64,000 nucleotides of DNA from positions 496,001-560,000 of the forward strand of contig NZ_CP010868.1 in the NCBI RefSeq assembly GCF_000875775.1, written 5' to 3'. Below the pieces are notes generated by a model. It was not told the origin of the DNA. It did not search any database and worked only from the letters and a program-made list of their open reading frames with translations. The first letter of the stretch is position 1; each line of letters opens with the position of its first letter. The position numbers and the translations under genes are program-made. Shown here piece after piece: positions 43,114 to 52,463 of the stretch. This stretch comes from Nitrosopumilus piranensis (GTDB lineage Archaea; Thermoproteota; Nitrososphaeria; Nitrososphaerales; Nitrosopumilaceae).

Positions 43114-44826
43114 ATGGTCGATTCAATTGAGTTTGATTTGATAATTTGTGGTTCTGGCTTAGCTGGTCTTAGAGCAGCAATTGCAGCTGCAAAAAAAGGA
43201 CCGAATCTGAAAATCGGTATTGTATCAAAATTACAAGTAATGCGTTCTCATTCTGTTTCAGCAGAAGGTGGAACTGCTGCAGTAATTCAAGAAGATGCAG
43301 GGGATACAATTGAATCTCATGTTTATGATACTGTAAAGGGCAGTGACTTTCTTGCAGACCAAGATGTTGCAGAAAGACTTTGTGTTGAGATGCCCCAAGA
43401 AATTCATCAGTTGGACCATTGGGGTATGCCATGGTCTAGAAAAGAAGATGGAAGAATTGATCAAAGAAACTTTGGTGGTTATAGTTTTCCTAGAGCAACT
43501 TATGCATCAGACAAAGTTGGTTTCTTTGAAATGCAAACCTTGTATGACACTTGTCAGAAATTTGAAAATATTGAATATCTTAACGAATGGTTTGCAACAT
43601 CAATTATTCATAATGGAAAAAAATTCATGGGTCTTACTGCAATTGAATTAGGTTCGGGAACATTTTACACAATTAAAGGAAAAGCTCTCATTATTGCAAC
43701 TGGTGGTGCTGGAAGACTGTATAGTTTTTCAACCTATGCATTATCTTCAACTCCTGATGGCTTGGATATGGGATTACGTGCTGGCATGGCACTAAAAGAT
43801 ATGGAGTTTGTACAATTCCATCCTACTGGTATTTTACCATCTGGAATTTTAATTACTGAAGGTGCAAGAGGAGAAGGCGGTTATCTTCTTAACAACAAAG
43901 GTGAACGATTCATGAAAAATTATGCAGCTGAGAAGATGGAATTAGCTCCACGTGATATTGTTTCAAGATCAATAATGACGGAAATCAAAGAGGGCCGTGG
44001 ATTCAAGCATGAAACTGGTGTTGATTGTATGAAACTTGATTTGCGACATATTGGTGATGAAAAGATCAAAGAGAAATTAGGTGGAATTAGAGAAATCTCC
44101 ATCAAGTTTTCAGGACTTGATCCTGCTCAAGAATTACTTGACATTAGACCTGTATGTCATTACATGATGGGTGGACTCCATACTGATATTGATGGTGCAA
44201 CAGAAATCCAAGGTGTTTGGGCGGCAGGTGAGGCTGCATGTAATAGTGTTCATGGATCAAATAGACTAGGTGCAAACTCTACCTCAGAATGTATAGTTTG
44301 GGGTAAAATCACAGGTGAATTGGCAGCTGAATATGCAATGAAAAATACTACTGCAGATCAATGGCCTCATCACTTGGTTGCAGCAGAAGAGAAGCGAATC
44401 TATGATGGAATCTTTAGGGGAAATGGAGATGCAAATCCATATGAAATTAGACAAGAATTAACTGATACAATGAATGAGAAAGCATACGTTTACAGAAACG
44501 AAACTGATCTTGTTGCAGGTCTTAAGAGAATACGTGAGCTTAAAGCACAGACTTGGAAACATGTTGATGATAAAGCAAAAGAGTACAACACAAACTTTTC
44601 AAATGTGATGGAACTTGATTCTATGTTCAGAGTAGCTGAGATTGTATTAATTGGTGCAATTAATAGAAAAGAATCTCGTGGTGCACATGCAAGAACTGAC
44701 TATACTAAAAGAGACGATGCAAACTTTTTGCACCACACACTTGCCTATTATGATCCAAATGAACCCATCATGAAAACACATCCAGTAACAATCACTAAGT
44801 ATCAGCCTGTGGAGAGAAAATACTAG
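43114..44826 (+). CDS. sdhA: Succinate dehydrogenase flavoprotein subunit
   Basis: 570 residues; oxidises succinate to fumarate with covalent FAD. FAD site CGSGLAGLRAAIAAAKKG, the flavin-linked His in RSHSVSAEGGTAAV, substrate region QFHPTGILPSGILITEGARG, and RPVCHYMMGGLHTD. Four sdh genes are packed head to tail (A, C, D, B), with sdhC starting at the base after the sdhA stop. In this group it feeds succinate/fumarate interconversion in the partial TCA cycle. Confidence 0.96.
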   Translation: MVDSIEFDLIICGSGLAGLRAAIAAAKKGPNLKIGIVSKLQVMRSHSVSAEGGTAAVIQEDAGDTIESHVYDTVKGSDFLADQDVAERLCVEMPQEIHQLDHWGMPWSRKEDGRIDQRNFGGYSFPRATYASDKVGFFEMQTLYDTCQKFENIEYLNEWFATSIIHNGKKFMGLTAIELGSGTFYTIKGKALIIATGGAGRLYSFSTYALSSTPDGLDMGLRAGMALKDMEFVQFHPTGILPSGILITEGARGEGGYLLNNKGERFMKNYAAEKMELAPRDIVSRSIMTEIKEGRGFKHETGVDCMKLDLRHIGDEKIKEKLGGIREISIKFSGLDPAQELLDIRPVCHYMMGGLHTDIDGATEIQGVWAAGEAACNSVHGSNRLGANSTSECIVWGKITGELAAEYAMKNTTADQWPHHLVAAEEKRIYDGIFRGNGDANPYEIRQELTDTMNEKAYVYRNETDLVAGLKRIRELKAQTWKHVDDKAKEYNTNFSNVMELDSMFRVAEIVLIGAINRKESRGAHARTDYTKRDDANFLHHTLAYYDPNEPIMKTHPVTITKYQPVERKY

Positions 44827-45258
44827 ATGACTCAAGACGAACACAAAGAAGGCATCAAAGGAATGGCCAATCCAAGTCGTTATGGAATTGAAAGAGTAGC
44901 CTATTGGCTAATGAGATTAAGCGGATTAGGATTGTTAGCATATTTTATCGGTCACATTTATGAAACTAGTAATATTCTACGGGGACGAGTAGGGTGGAAT
45001 GAATTTCTAGAATTAACTCAAACTACTGAAGGACACATCTTATTGGCAATTGTGATTGCAATGTGTGTATTTCATACTGTTAATGGAATTAGAGTGATGT
45101 TAGGACATGGTGGGGTTGGTGTTGGAAAACCCGCAAGACCTGATTATCCATATGATCCAGCATCACAAAACTATAGACATAAGATAGGAATCTATTCTGC
45201 AATAATTCTTGCTGCTATTGCTATGATGTACGGATTGGCCGTAATGTTTGGTGAGTAA
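44827..45258 (+). CDS. sdhC: Succinate dehydrogenase membrane subunit C
   Basis: 143 residues, three membrane helices (YWLMRLSGLGLLAYFIGHIY; HILLAIVIAMCVFHTVNGIR; IYSAIILAAIAMMYGLAVMF). His residues in GHIYE and VFHTVNG are candidate haem ligands. It anchors the flavoprotein and passes electrons to quinone. Subunit call rests mainly on the operon position. Confidence 0.85.
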   Translation: MTQDEHKEGIKGMANPSRYGIERVAYWLMRLSGLGLLAYFIGHIYETSNILRGRVGWNEFLELTQTTEGHILLAIVIAMCVFHTVNGIRVMLGHGGVGVGKPARPDYPYDPASQNYRHKIGIYSAIILAAIAMMYGLAVMFGE

Positions 45259-45259
45259 A

Positions 45260-45604
45260 ATGAGAGAAAGTACAATAATGAAAATTCACTATGGAACTGC
45301 TTTGGCAGCAGTCGCCTTAGTGGCAGTCCACATATTGATGCGTATGACTATGGGCTTTGCTGACTCTTTAGAGTATGAAACAGTTCTTGCAAACTACAAA
45401 TTCATTCCTTATGCAATAATGTTAGAATTAATACTAATCTTACTTTCTGTTCATGGATTTAATGGATTAAGAGTGATCTTATTGGAACTTAAACAAGGAC
45501 CTGCGTATGAAAAAGCAGTTTCTTATGGCTGTCTTGCTGCAATGTTTGCCTTAATAGCATATGGTTCACGAACAATTATTATGACTAACATGGGGATGGT
45601 GTAG
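45260..45604 (+). CDS. sdhD: Succinate dehydrogenase membrane subunit D
   Basis: 114 residues from the ATG at 45260, one base past the sdhC stop. A TTG start at 45248 would add four residues overlapping sdhC. Helices IHYGTALAAVALVAVHILMR, IPYAIMLELILILLSVHGFN and AMFALIAYGSRTIIM. His in VAVHIL and SVHGFNG could bind haem. Second anchor subunit by position. Confidence 0.82.
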   Translation: MRESTIMKIHYGTALAAVALVAVHILMRMTMGFADSLEYETVLANYKFIPYAIMLELILILLSVHGFNGLRVILLELKQGPAYEKAVSYGCLAAMFALIAYGSRTIIMTNMGMV

Positions 45605-45606
45605 AG

Positions 45607-46356
45607 ATGGCACAAGTTTCTAGTATTGCAGATGAACAATCATCAAAATCAATCACTCTTAGAATTGCAAGATTTAATCCTGAAAAAGACACTAAAAAAC
45701 AATTCATGGAATTTACTGTTCCCTATGAAAAATGGACTACCGTACTTGAAGCAATTCTTGATGTAAAGAAACACTTTGACCATTCAGTTGCAGTTCGCTA
45801 TTCATGTAGACAGGCAACATGTGGTTCGTGTGGAATGATAATTAATGGAAAACCAAGACTTGCTTGTTTTACAAAAATCAGTGAACTTGATTCAAATGTA
45901 ATAACAGTTGAACCCATGAACAACTTTCCAATTATTCGTGATTTAGCTGTCAAATTTGAAAGACTGTTTGACACTCATCATAAAATCAAACCTTACTTGG
46001 ATAGAGATGATACTGAATTAGAATCTGATGCAAAAGAATTCATGCAATCTCCTGAAGAATTAGAACAATACATCCAGTTTGCAAACTGTATCAAATGTGG
46101 TTTGTGTAATTCAGCATGTCCTACTATGGCTACTGACTCTTCATTTGTTGGTCCACAAGCACTTGCTCAGGCATATCGATATGTGGCAGATAGTAGAGAT
46201 AAAGGAAAAGACTCTAGACTAAAAATTATTGATGACTCTCATGGAATTTGGAGATGTCATTTTGCTGGCTCTTGTAGTCAGGTATGTCCAAAAGGTGTTG
46301 ACCCCGCAATGGGAATTCAGCTTCTTAGAGGATACATGCTTGGCTTTAGAAGTTAA
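45607..46356 (+). CDS. sdhB: Succinate dehydrogenase iron-sulfur subunit
   Basis: 249 residues. [2Fe-2S] site CRQATCGSCGMIINGKPRLAC, [4Fe-4S] site CIKCGLCNSACP, and [3Fe-4S] region CHFAGSCSQVCPKGVDP. It wires FAD to the membrane subunits. The last four bases overlap the 3' end of the opposite-strand DUF59 gene. Confidence 0.96.
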   Translation: MAQVSSIADEQSSKSITLRIARFNPEKDTKKQFMEFTVPYEKWTTVLEAILDVKKHFDHSVAVRYSCRQATCGSCGMIINGKPRLACFTKISELDSNVITVEPMNNFPIIRDLAVKFERLFDTHHKIKPYLDRDDTELESDAKEFMQSPEELEQYIQFANCIKCGLCNSACPTMATDSSFVGPQALAQAYRYVADSRDKGKDSRLKIIDDSHGIWRCHFAGSCSQVCPKGVDPAMGIQLLRGYMLGFRS

Positions 46357-46676
46357 TCCTGTTTTTTTGGATTTGGGCTATTATTTACTTGATTGTTAAT
46401 CTGTTCGGCCATAAAGTGATTTGAGACATTTACTTTAACATCCTCAACGCCATCTACTTTCAAAAGATTGTCATGTATGTCTTGACAAATTTTAAAACCA
46501 AATACTGCTGGACAGAATGGACTTGTTAAATGCAAATCAACTTTTACATTACTATCATTGATATCAACCTCATCAATTAATTCCAGCTCAACAATTGATG
46601 TGTTGATTTCTGGATCTACAATCTTTGATAACTCATCGAATAGTTTTACCCTAAGCTGTTTGATGTCTTGACTCAT
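46353..46676 (-). CDS. DUF59/MIP18-family iron-sulfur assembly protein
   Basis: 107 residues from the ATG at 46676 (MSQDIKQLRVKLFDELSKIV). Hallmarks: VDPEINTSIVELELIDEV and LTSPFCPAVFGFKICQDIHD with the functional Cys. Such proteins deliver Fe-S clusters or help their transfer; being convergent with sdhB is probably coincidental. The frame opens at 46709, but the added 11 residues do not resemble the family. Confidence 0.85.
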   Translation of the reverse strand: MSQDIKQLRVKLFDELSKIVDPEINTSIVELELIDEVDINDSNVKVDLHLTSPFCPAVFGFKICQDIHDNLLKVDGVEDVKVNVSNHFMAEQINNQVNNSPNPKKQD

Positions 46677-46725
46677 GTGGGCAAAAGCGTCGATGCTATA
46701 TATAACCATTCTAGAACCTTAGGTA

Positions 46726-48186
46726 ATGTATCGTTCACGTCTTGGTAATGATTTGAGTGATATTACTTTAGATTATGTATCCTCAATTGATGATGACTCT
46801 GCAATTGCTTTCTATGATATTCTTGGAAGTCAAGCTCATACATTGATGCTATACCAACAAAAGATTATCACAAAAAATGATGCAAAAAAAATACTATCTT
46901 CTCTAGAGAGTTTAAAGGATGAAACATTTGATTCCTCATCAGGCGCAGAAGACATTCATGAGTTAATCGAAGCATTGGTAATCAAAAGAGCTGGAATGAC
47001 AAGCGGAGGTAAAATGCATACTGCAAGATCCAGAAATGATCAAGTTGTTTTGGATATTAGAATGAAGATCAGAGATGATATCAATATTATCTGTAATTGT
47101 CTCTTGGATACAATCGAGGCTCTTGTTTCTGTGGCTAAAAATCATCAAAAAACTATCATGCCACTTTATACTCATCTTCAACAAGCTCAAGCAGGTCTAT
47201 TTTCTCATTATCTTCTTGCACATGCAGATGTTTTATCAAGAGATTTTCAGAGACTATACGGAACTTTTGAAAGAATAAATCAAAGCCCTCTTGGTGCTGG
47301 TCCTGTTGGCGGAACTAGTATTCCAATTGATAGACACAGTACTGCCAAGATGTTGGGATTTGATGATATAGTTGAAAATTCAATTGATGCGACCAGCACA
47401 CGTGATTTTGTAGCAGAATACGTTTCAATGATTTCGATTTTGATGACTAATCTAAGCAAAATTGCTGAAGACTTTGTAATATGGTCAACAACTGAATTTT
47501 CTTTTATTGAACTATCTGATGAATTTACATCTCCTTCAAGTGTAATGCCTCAAAAGAAAAACCCTGATATTTTAGAATTAACTCGTGGAAAAACAGCTGA
47601 AGTGATTGGAAATCTTACAGCAATTTTATCTACAATCAAGGGATTAGCTTCTGGTTATGGACGTGACTTGCAACAAATAAAATCTTCCATATGGTCAACA
47701 TCAAAAATTTCAATTAATGCTCTGCTAATTTTAAAATCAATGCTTCTAACTTTGAAAGTTAATGAAAAACAAATGAAGAAAGTAACAGAATCAAGTAATC
47801 TTATTGCTCTAGACATTGCAGAAAAATTAGTTCAAGAAGGTATTCCATTCCGTGTAACTCATAAAATCGCTGGTTCATTGGTCCAATTGGCACATGCCTC
47901 AAAAAAATCACTTTCAAAATTAACTCCATCTGACATAAAAAAATCTGTGGCTGATACAAAAGTTGATCCCAAACTAGTTTCAAAAATAATCTCTTCTACA
48001 ACTGTTGTTTCATCACTAAGGGATAGAAAATCTTATGGTTCTTCAGGCTATGATGAACAAAAAAGAATGATTTCTGATAGAATTAAAAAAATTAATGATT
48101 TTAGAACTGATATTACTTTTAGAGAAAATAAAATTAACTCTTCTCTTGAAGACTTGAAAAAACAAATAGATGAAATTATTCGATAA
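46726..48186 (+). CDS. argH: Argininosuccinate lyase
   Basis: 486 residues; splits argininosuccinate into arginine and fumarate. Start SRLGNDLSDITLDYVSSIDD, HTARSRNDQVV, the proton-donor region QSPLGAGPVGGTSIP and the family signature SPSSVMPQKKNPDILE. Complete. Fumarate links to the adjacent sdh operon, but arginine synthesis genes are not otherwise here. Confidence 0.96.
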   Translation: MYRSRLGNDLSDITLDYVSSIDDDSAIAFYDILGSQAHTLMLYQQKIITKNDAKKILSSLESLKDETFDSSSGAEDIHELIEALVIKRAGMTSGGKMHTARSRNDQVVLDIRMKIRDDINIICNCLLDTIEALVSVAKNHQKTIMPLYTHLQQAQAGLFSHYLLAHADVLSRDFQRLYGTFERINQSPLGAGPVGGTSIPIDRHSTAKMLGFDDIVENSIDATSTRDFVAEYVSMISILMTNLSKIAEDFVIWSTTEFSFIELSDEFTSPSSVMPQKKNPDILELTRGKTAEVIGNLTAILSTIKGLASGYGRDLQQIKSSIWSTSKISINALLILKSMLLTLKVNEKQMKKVTESSNLIALDIAEKLVQEGIPFRVTHKIAGSLVQLAHASKKSLSKLTPSDIKKSVADTKVDPKLVSKIISSTTVVSSLRDRKSYGSSGYDEQKRMISDRIKKINDFRTDITFRENKINSSLEDLKKQIDEIIR

Positions 48187-48202
48187 TAAAAAAGAAAAGT
48201 AG

Positions 48203-48276
48203 CGGGTCTAAAGGGATTCGGACCCTTGACAACCGGATTAAAAGTCCGGTGCGCTACCTGGCTGCGCCATAGACCC
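48203..48276 (-). tRNA. tRNA-Lys (TTT anticodon)
   Basis: Minus strand: acceptor GGGTCTA/TAGACCC, anticodon stem CCGGA/TCCGG with loop CTTTTAA, T arm AAGGG-TCCGAAT-CCCTT, discriminator G. Convergent with argH, 16 bases past its stop. No encoded CCA. Confidence 0.95.
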
Positions 48277-48372
48277 TCACGAAAAATGCTTTACGTGTAT
48301 AATTTAGTCTTTTACAAAATTTATTGTTGTGACAGAAACTTTTAATCTGGCAATTTGATTCAAAGAACTTGT

Positions 48373-48450
48373 GCCCTTGTAGTATAGCCCGGTCTAGAAT
48401 TCGGCCCTGTCACGGCTGAGACGCGTGTTCAAATCCCGCCGAGGGCGCCA
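48373..48450 (+). tRNA. tRNA-Asp (GTC anticodon)
   Basis: Acceptor GCCCTTG/CGAGGGC, anticodon stem CGGCC/GGCTG with loop CTGTCAC, T arm with TTCAAAT, discriminator G followed by an encoded CCA (48448-48450). Divergent from tRNA-Lys. Confidence 0.95.
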
Positions 48451-48574
48451 TTATTTCATTTATTCATTTGAAAATCATTTTACAACCGATCAAATTTGTA
48501 TTTTGACACTTTGTTGTTCTAAAAGTAATAATTTGCAGTCATTATCACAAGAATATTAAAATTCAGGCAAATTT

Positions 48575-49300
48575 GTGATTATTTTGTTGTCTGAAGAGAA
48601 AAAAGAATCTGAAGTAGAATCAAAAACTACGGAAGATTCTGCATCTAAGCCATCTGCTGAAGACACTGCAAAAACAAAAGCGGCAAAAGAAGCTGAAGAA
48701 GCAAAACAAGCAGCTGATGCAATTGCAAAGGCTGAAGCTGCTGCAAAAGCAGCTGAAGAAGCTGAGATTGCAGCCAAAGAAGCTCTGGCAAGAGCAGAAG
48801 CCGCAAAAGCTGAAGCTGAAGCTGCAGCAGAAGAAGAATACAAAGCAATTGCTGCTGAAATAAAAGCAGACGCAGCAAAAGCACCTGATTATACGTTTAA
48901 GCGACAAGGGGAAGAAATCTTTCGCCGTGAAATGGGCGAACCCGAATTTTGGTTACAAAAAGAGGAACGTTTTCCACGACCTATTCTTACTGCGGAACAA
49001 CAAGAATCTCTTACATTACAAGCAGAAACTCCTCACGATCAAACACCTAGATATGTTCCTGAACATGTTCTGAGTCCCGAATTTGAAGGAGTCTCAAATT
49101 ATGAAAGAGGTGTGGATGAAATTTTAGAAGTTGCAAAACTAAAACTTGAGACACTAAAGAATAATCCTGATGCAACTAAAAAAGAAATTAAAGATGCAGA
49201 AGATGAAATTACTTACTTAGAATCCTTACATGAAAATTACTTTATTGGCATGAATGTATTTAGAACAGCTAGGGGCGGTAGAGACAAACTCAAAAAATGA
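48575..49300 (+). CDS. Ala/Glu-rich coiled-coil protein of unknown function
   Basis: 241 residues from GTG (a TTG at 48587 is also possible). An acidic start is followed by about 70 residues of nearly pure Ala/Glu/Lys coiled coil (AEEAKQAADAIAKAEAAAKA). A more ordinary domain then has FKRQGEEIFRREMGEPEFWL and a helical end DATKKEIKDAEDEITYLESL. It ends 12 bases before hemA, so the two are probably cotranscribed. Family not recognised. Confidence 0.7.
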   Translation: MIILLSEEKKESEVESKTTEDSASKPSAEDTAKTKAAKEAEEAKQAADAIAKAEAAAKAAEEAEIAAKEALARAEAAKAEAEAAAEEEYKAIAAEIKADAAKAPDYTFKRQGEEIFRREMGEPEFWLQKEERFPRPILTAEQQESLTLQAETPHDQTPRYVPEHVLSPEFEGVSNYERGVDEILEVAKLKLETLKNNPDATKKEIKDAEDEITYLESLHENYFIGMNVFRTARGGRDKLKK

Positions 49301-49312
49301 GGATGATGTGGT

Positions 49313-50389
49313 TTGGGTAATGTAAGCTTTGATGTAGTGAATACAAGAGTAACTTTCAAAAATGTTCCAATTCATTCTTTATCTAAATTTGCATTCAAAG
49401 ATGTAGGTGCAGCATGTGAGGAATTCAAAAAGATTCCAGGTGTTGATGAATGTATTATAATTCAGACTGCAAGTAGAGTTGAAATTTTTACTGTAAGTAA
49501 TGTTGAAGATGAAGATTCACCTGATGCAAGAAGAGATGAAGCAAAAGGTCTTGTCTTAAATAAAATTAAAGACACTTGGGTTTCATTATCTGCATTAGAA
49601 CAGATAGACATTGATCATTTTGATCAAACAATTGAAGTGTACAAGGGAAATGATGTTTATCTTCATCTGTTACGTTTAGCTGCAGGACTTGACTCATTTG
49701 TTGTAGGAAAAAGAGAAGTTTTTGATGAAATTATTCAGTCCTTAGATAAAGCAAAAGAAGCAGGAACTTCAGGTAAAATACTCAACAAATTATTTGAAAG
49801 TGTTATTAGATTAGCCACAAAAATGAGAGATGCTACTGGAATCGAAAAAGATGTGGTCTCACTTGGTGATATAGCAGTAAAATTAGTTGATGAAAAAGCT
49901 GGTTTAGATTCAAAAAAGAAAGTATTGCTCTTGGGAACTGGCGAGTCTGCAGCTCAAGTTGCAAAAACTCTCAACAAGAAAAAAGTTGCATATGATGTTG
50001 CAAGTAGAACTATTGATAGGGCTACTGGCTTCTCAACAATTGTAGGTGGAACTCCTGTAAACTTTGAAGATGCATTATCTGGTTTGGATAAATATGATAT
50101 AGTATTTGTTGCAACCACAGCTGACTATTTCATTATCACTCATGAAAGAATCCGATTAGTCATGGAAGAGAAGAAGAAAGGTACTCTGATCATGGATATT
50201 TCTGAACCAAGAGCTGTCAATGAGGATATTACAACTCTTCCAGGAATCAAATTGTTATTCAAAGACCAAATTGCAGAAATCTTTGATGAAAGTGTCAAAG
50301 CTAGGAAAGGTATTGTTCCGGCCGTTGAAAAAATTATAGATAAAGAATTACCTGTATTGTCAATGAGAATGCAAAAATTAGAAAATTAA
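49313..50389 (+). CDS. hemA: Glutamyl-tRNA reductase
   Basis: 358 residues from a TTG. It reduces Glu-tRNA to glutamate-1-semialdehyde for haem and B12 synthesis. An expected catalytic-Cys region would be CIIIQTASRVEIF, where many enzymes have N-R; LHLLRLAAGLDSFVVGKREV and LLLGTGESAAQVAKTL (NADPH site) are clear. It is shorter than many HemAs (about 420), because the dimerisation helix is reduced. No other hem gene is adjacent. Confidence 0.92.
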   Translation: MGNVSFDVVNTRVTFKNVPIHSLSKFAFKDVGAACEEFKKIPGVDECIIIQTASRVEIFTVSNVEDEDSPDARRDEAKGLVLNKIKDTWVSLSALEQIDIDHFDQTIEVYKGNDVYLHLLRLAAGLDSFVVGKREVFDEIIQSLDKAKEAGTSGKILNKLFESVIRLATKMRDATGIEKDVVSLGDIAVKLVDEKAGLDSKKKVLLLGTGESAAQVAKTLNKKKVAYDVASRTIDRATGFSTIVGGTPVNFEDALSGLDKYDIVFVATTADYFIITHERIRLVMEEKKKGTLIMDISEPRAVNEDITTLPGIKLLFKDQIAEIFDESVKARKGIVPAVEKIIDKELPVLSMRMQKLEN

Positions 50390-50395
50390 TTTTTT

Positions 50396-50563
50396 TTAAA
50401 GTCCTTGTTTTCTTAGTAGAAATTGCATAATTGCTTCTTTAGAATAATCAATCCCATGTTCCTCATCCGTGTGATTTCTAAAATTCTCAATCACTTCTTC
50501 CATATCGCCACTAGCTACAAAATCACATTCAAAACCGTAATCCCTACATTTTAGTTCTGCCAT
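50396..50563 (-). CDS. DUF1059-family small protein
   Basis: 55 residues from the ATG at 50563: MAELKCRDYGFECDFVASGD, then MEEVIENFRNHTDEEHGIDY. C-x-DYG-x-EC-x-F and the EEHGI end are DUF1059 hallmarks. The frame opens at 50584, but the family starts at MAELKC. Same family as 25386-25562. Function unknown. Confidence 0.8.
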   Translation of the reverse strand: MAELKCRDYGFECDFVASGDMEEVIENFRNHTDEEHGIDYSKEAIMQFLLRKQGL

Positions 50564-50654
50564 GCTTTTGGAAAATACTATCAATATAAAAATCCACAGG
50601 TAGTAATAACTGGAAAATTACAGATGCCAAAAATAAAAATTAACTCCTTTTTAT

Positions 50655-51497
50655 TTATCCGTATGATTCAAATTTGATTCCAAAACTACCATCAGGCTTC
50701 TTTTCATGTTCTGTAACAAAGCCTTGTGGACCTAGGGAATCAATTACACCGTCAATAGTTCCTTGATAACCACAAATATAGATAATTGTATTTTCTGGCG
50801 TAATCTTTTCTCCTACCATCTCCTCTACGGGTGATAATCCTGTCTTTTTGTTAGGTGCAAAAAATGATTCGACTCTACCTGTATGACCATTCCAAGATCT
50901 ATTGAAGAATTCTTTTGGTCTGCTGATTGCTGCTCTGTATCTGAAATTCCATTGATCTCTTCCTCCTCTTTCACTTTCCAATTCTAAATCTGTAAAGAGA
51001 CGTTTGTAGCTTAATTCATCAACATAACTAGCACCATGTAAAACAACAATTTCTCTTTTATCGTTTGTATCATGGAAATGCTTTGCAAATGCAACAAAGG
51101 GTGCAATACCTGTTCCACCGCCCACACAAATTATTCTTCTTTTGTCTTCTTGTCCATTTGGAAGTATGTCGCTAATTTGTAATGCGGTTCCAGTAGGATC
51201 ACCTAACCAAACTTCATCACCTACACTTGCATAGAACAATTCTGTAGTTACTCTACCTGGTAGTGGTTTTCTTACCCATCTAATTACAAATTCAAAATAT
51301 TCCCTATTTTCTGGATGAGATGCAATCGAATATGCTCTTCTTACTATCTTTTTTTCTGATGGAATTGGAACACCTATTGTCAAAAATTGACCTGTTTTGT
51401 ATTCAGGCATTCCTCCTTCTGGAAGTAATCTAATAATTACAAGATCTTCTTTTAATAATTCTCTGTAAACAACTTTTGCCTTTGTTTCACTAACCAT
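50655..51497 (-). CDS. Ferredoxin/flavodoxin-NADP reductase-like FAD protein, paralogue
   Basis: 280 residues, closely similar to the protein at 39363-40208 over its whole length: RRAYSIASHPENREYFEFVI, CVGGGTGIAPFVAFAK, CGYQGTIDGVIDSLG. Both lack an attached iron-sulfur domain. Two intact copies in one genome window suggest distinct partners or different NADH/NADPH preference. Confidence 0.87.
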   Translation of the reverse strand: MVSETKAKVVYRELLKEDLVIIRLLPEGGMPEYKTGQFLTIGVPIPSEKKIVRRAYSIASHPENREYFEFVIRWVRKPLPGRVTTELFYASVGDEVWLGDPTGTALQISDILPNGQEDKRRIICVGGGTGIAPFVAFAKHFHDTNDKREIVVLHGASYVDELSYKRLFTDLELESERGGRDQWNFRYRAAISRPKEFFNRSWNGHTGRVESFFAPNKKTGLSPVEEMVGEKITPENTIIYICGYQGTIDGVIDSLGPQGFVTEHEKKPDGSFGIKFESYG

Positions 51498-51580
51498 ACA
51501 ACAAGTTTTTTCGTGACTTTGGATAAATATATTTCTGTTATATCTGTGGAAAATTAATTTCCTAACGTAAATCTGAAAAT

Positions 51581-52381
51581 CTATTTGTTGATCTGAGACA
51601 TTATTTCATCAAGAATTTTCTGATTTGCAGCTGCAATAAAAGAAACTCTTGTATCATAGCTTAGATCTGCATCAAGAGGATTCAAATTTTCATCTAAAAG
51701 TAGTCCTCCTGCTTCTTTAACAATTAGATAACCTGCTGCAATATCTTGAATTCTAATTTTATCTCGTAAATCAATAAAAATATCCATCAACCCTCTTGCA
51801 AACAATGCCATTTCTAGGGCGTTTGCACCAAAATGTCTAGTGTGATTATGGTTCTCAAATATGGGATATAGTTTCTTCATTAGTTCTGTAGTTGCACCTG
51901 ATGTATTGATCCCAACAATTTTGTAAATTGGATCTTTATTGTGCACTTTGATTTGTTCCTCATTAAAAAATGAACCCTTGTTTTTTGATGCCCAATACAT
52001 TTCACCATTATTCAGATTTGTGATTACTCCATCTGTAATGGAACTAAGTTTGTTCTCTGTTGCAAAAGCTAATGAACTACAAAAGAAAGGAACCCCTCTA
52101 ACTGCATTTGCAGAACCATCAATTGCATCCATTATTACAAAACCTTTTGGGTTTTCTGATAACTCCACTCTACCACATTCTTCCCCTAAAACCACACATG
52201 GAAAATTGACTTCCTTAAGATAATCAAGAACTGTTTTTTCTGCAATGATGTCTATGTTTCTAGAAATATCTCCACCTGCACCTCTTCCAAAATCACCTGC
52301 AGCATGTTCAGTTCCTGCAAGATCTTTTACGTTTTCATAAATTCTTTTTGAAACTTCACGAAGAATATCAATTACTTCCAT
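51581..52381 (-). CDS. Inositol monophosphatase / fructose-bisphosphatase family protein
   Basis: 266 residues. Metal sites: VVLGEECGRVEL (GEE), VIMDAIDGSANAVRGVPFFC (DAIDGS) and RIQDIAAGYLIVKEAGG (the D-I-A-A-G variant of WDxAAG). These archaeal enzymes dephosphorylate inositol-1-phosphate and fructose-1,6-bisphosphate. Transcribed alone. Confidence 0.88.
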   Translation of the reverse strand: MEVIDILREVSKRIYENVKDLAGTEHAAGDFGRGAGGDISRNIDIIAEKTVLDYLKEVNFPCVVLGEECGRVELSENPKGFVIMDAIDGSANAVRGVPFFCSSLAFATENKLSSITDGVITNLNNGEMYWASKNKGSFFNEEQIKVHNKDPIYKIVGINTSGATTELMKKLYPIFENHNHTRHFGANALEMALFARGLMDIFIDLRDKIRIQDIAAGYLIVKEAGGLLLDENLNPLDADLSYDTRVSFIAAANQKILDEIMSQINK

Positions 52382-52463
52382 AATGAAATATACTTGGTTC
52401 GTAATTTAAGTGAAGAAAATATTTCTCTTGAAAGCATAAATAACAATACGGGAGCTAAAGTTT

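Noticed and set aside
48556-48907. Several antisense frames rich in Leu, Ser, Ala, Phe or Cys
   Set aside because: They mirror the Ala/Glu/Lys low-complexity coding stretch of the gene at 48575 and carry no family signal.
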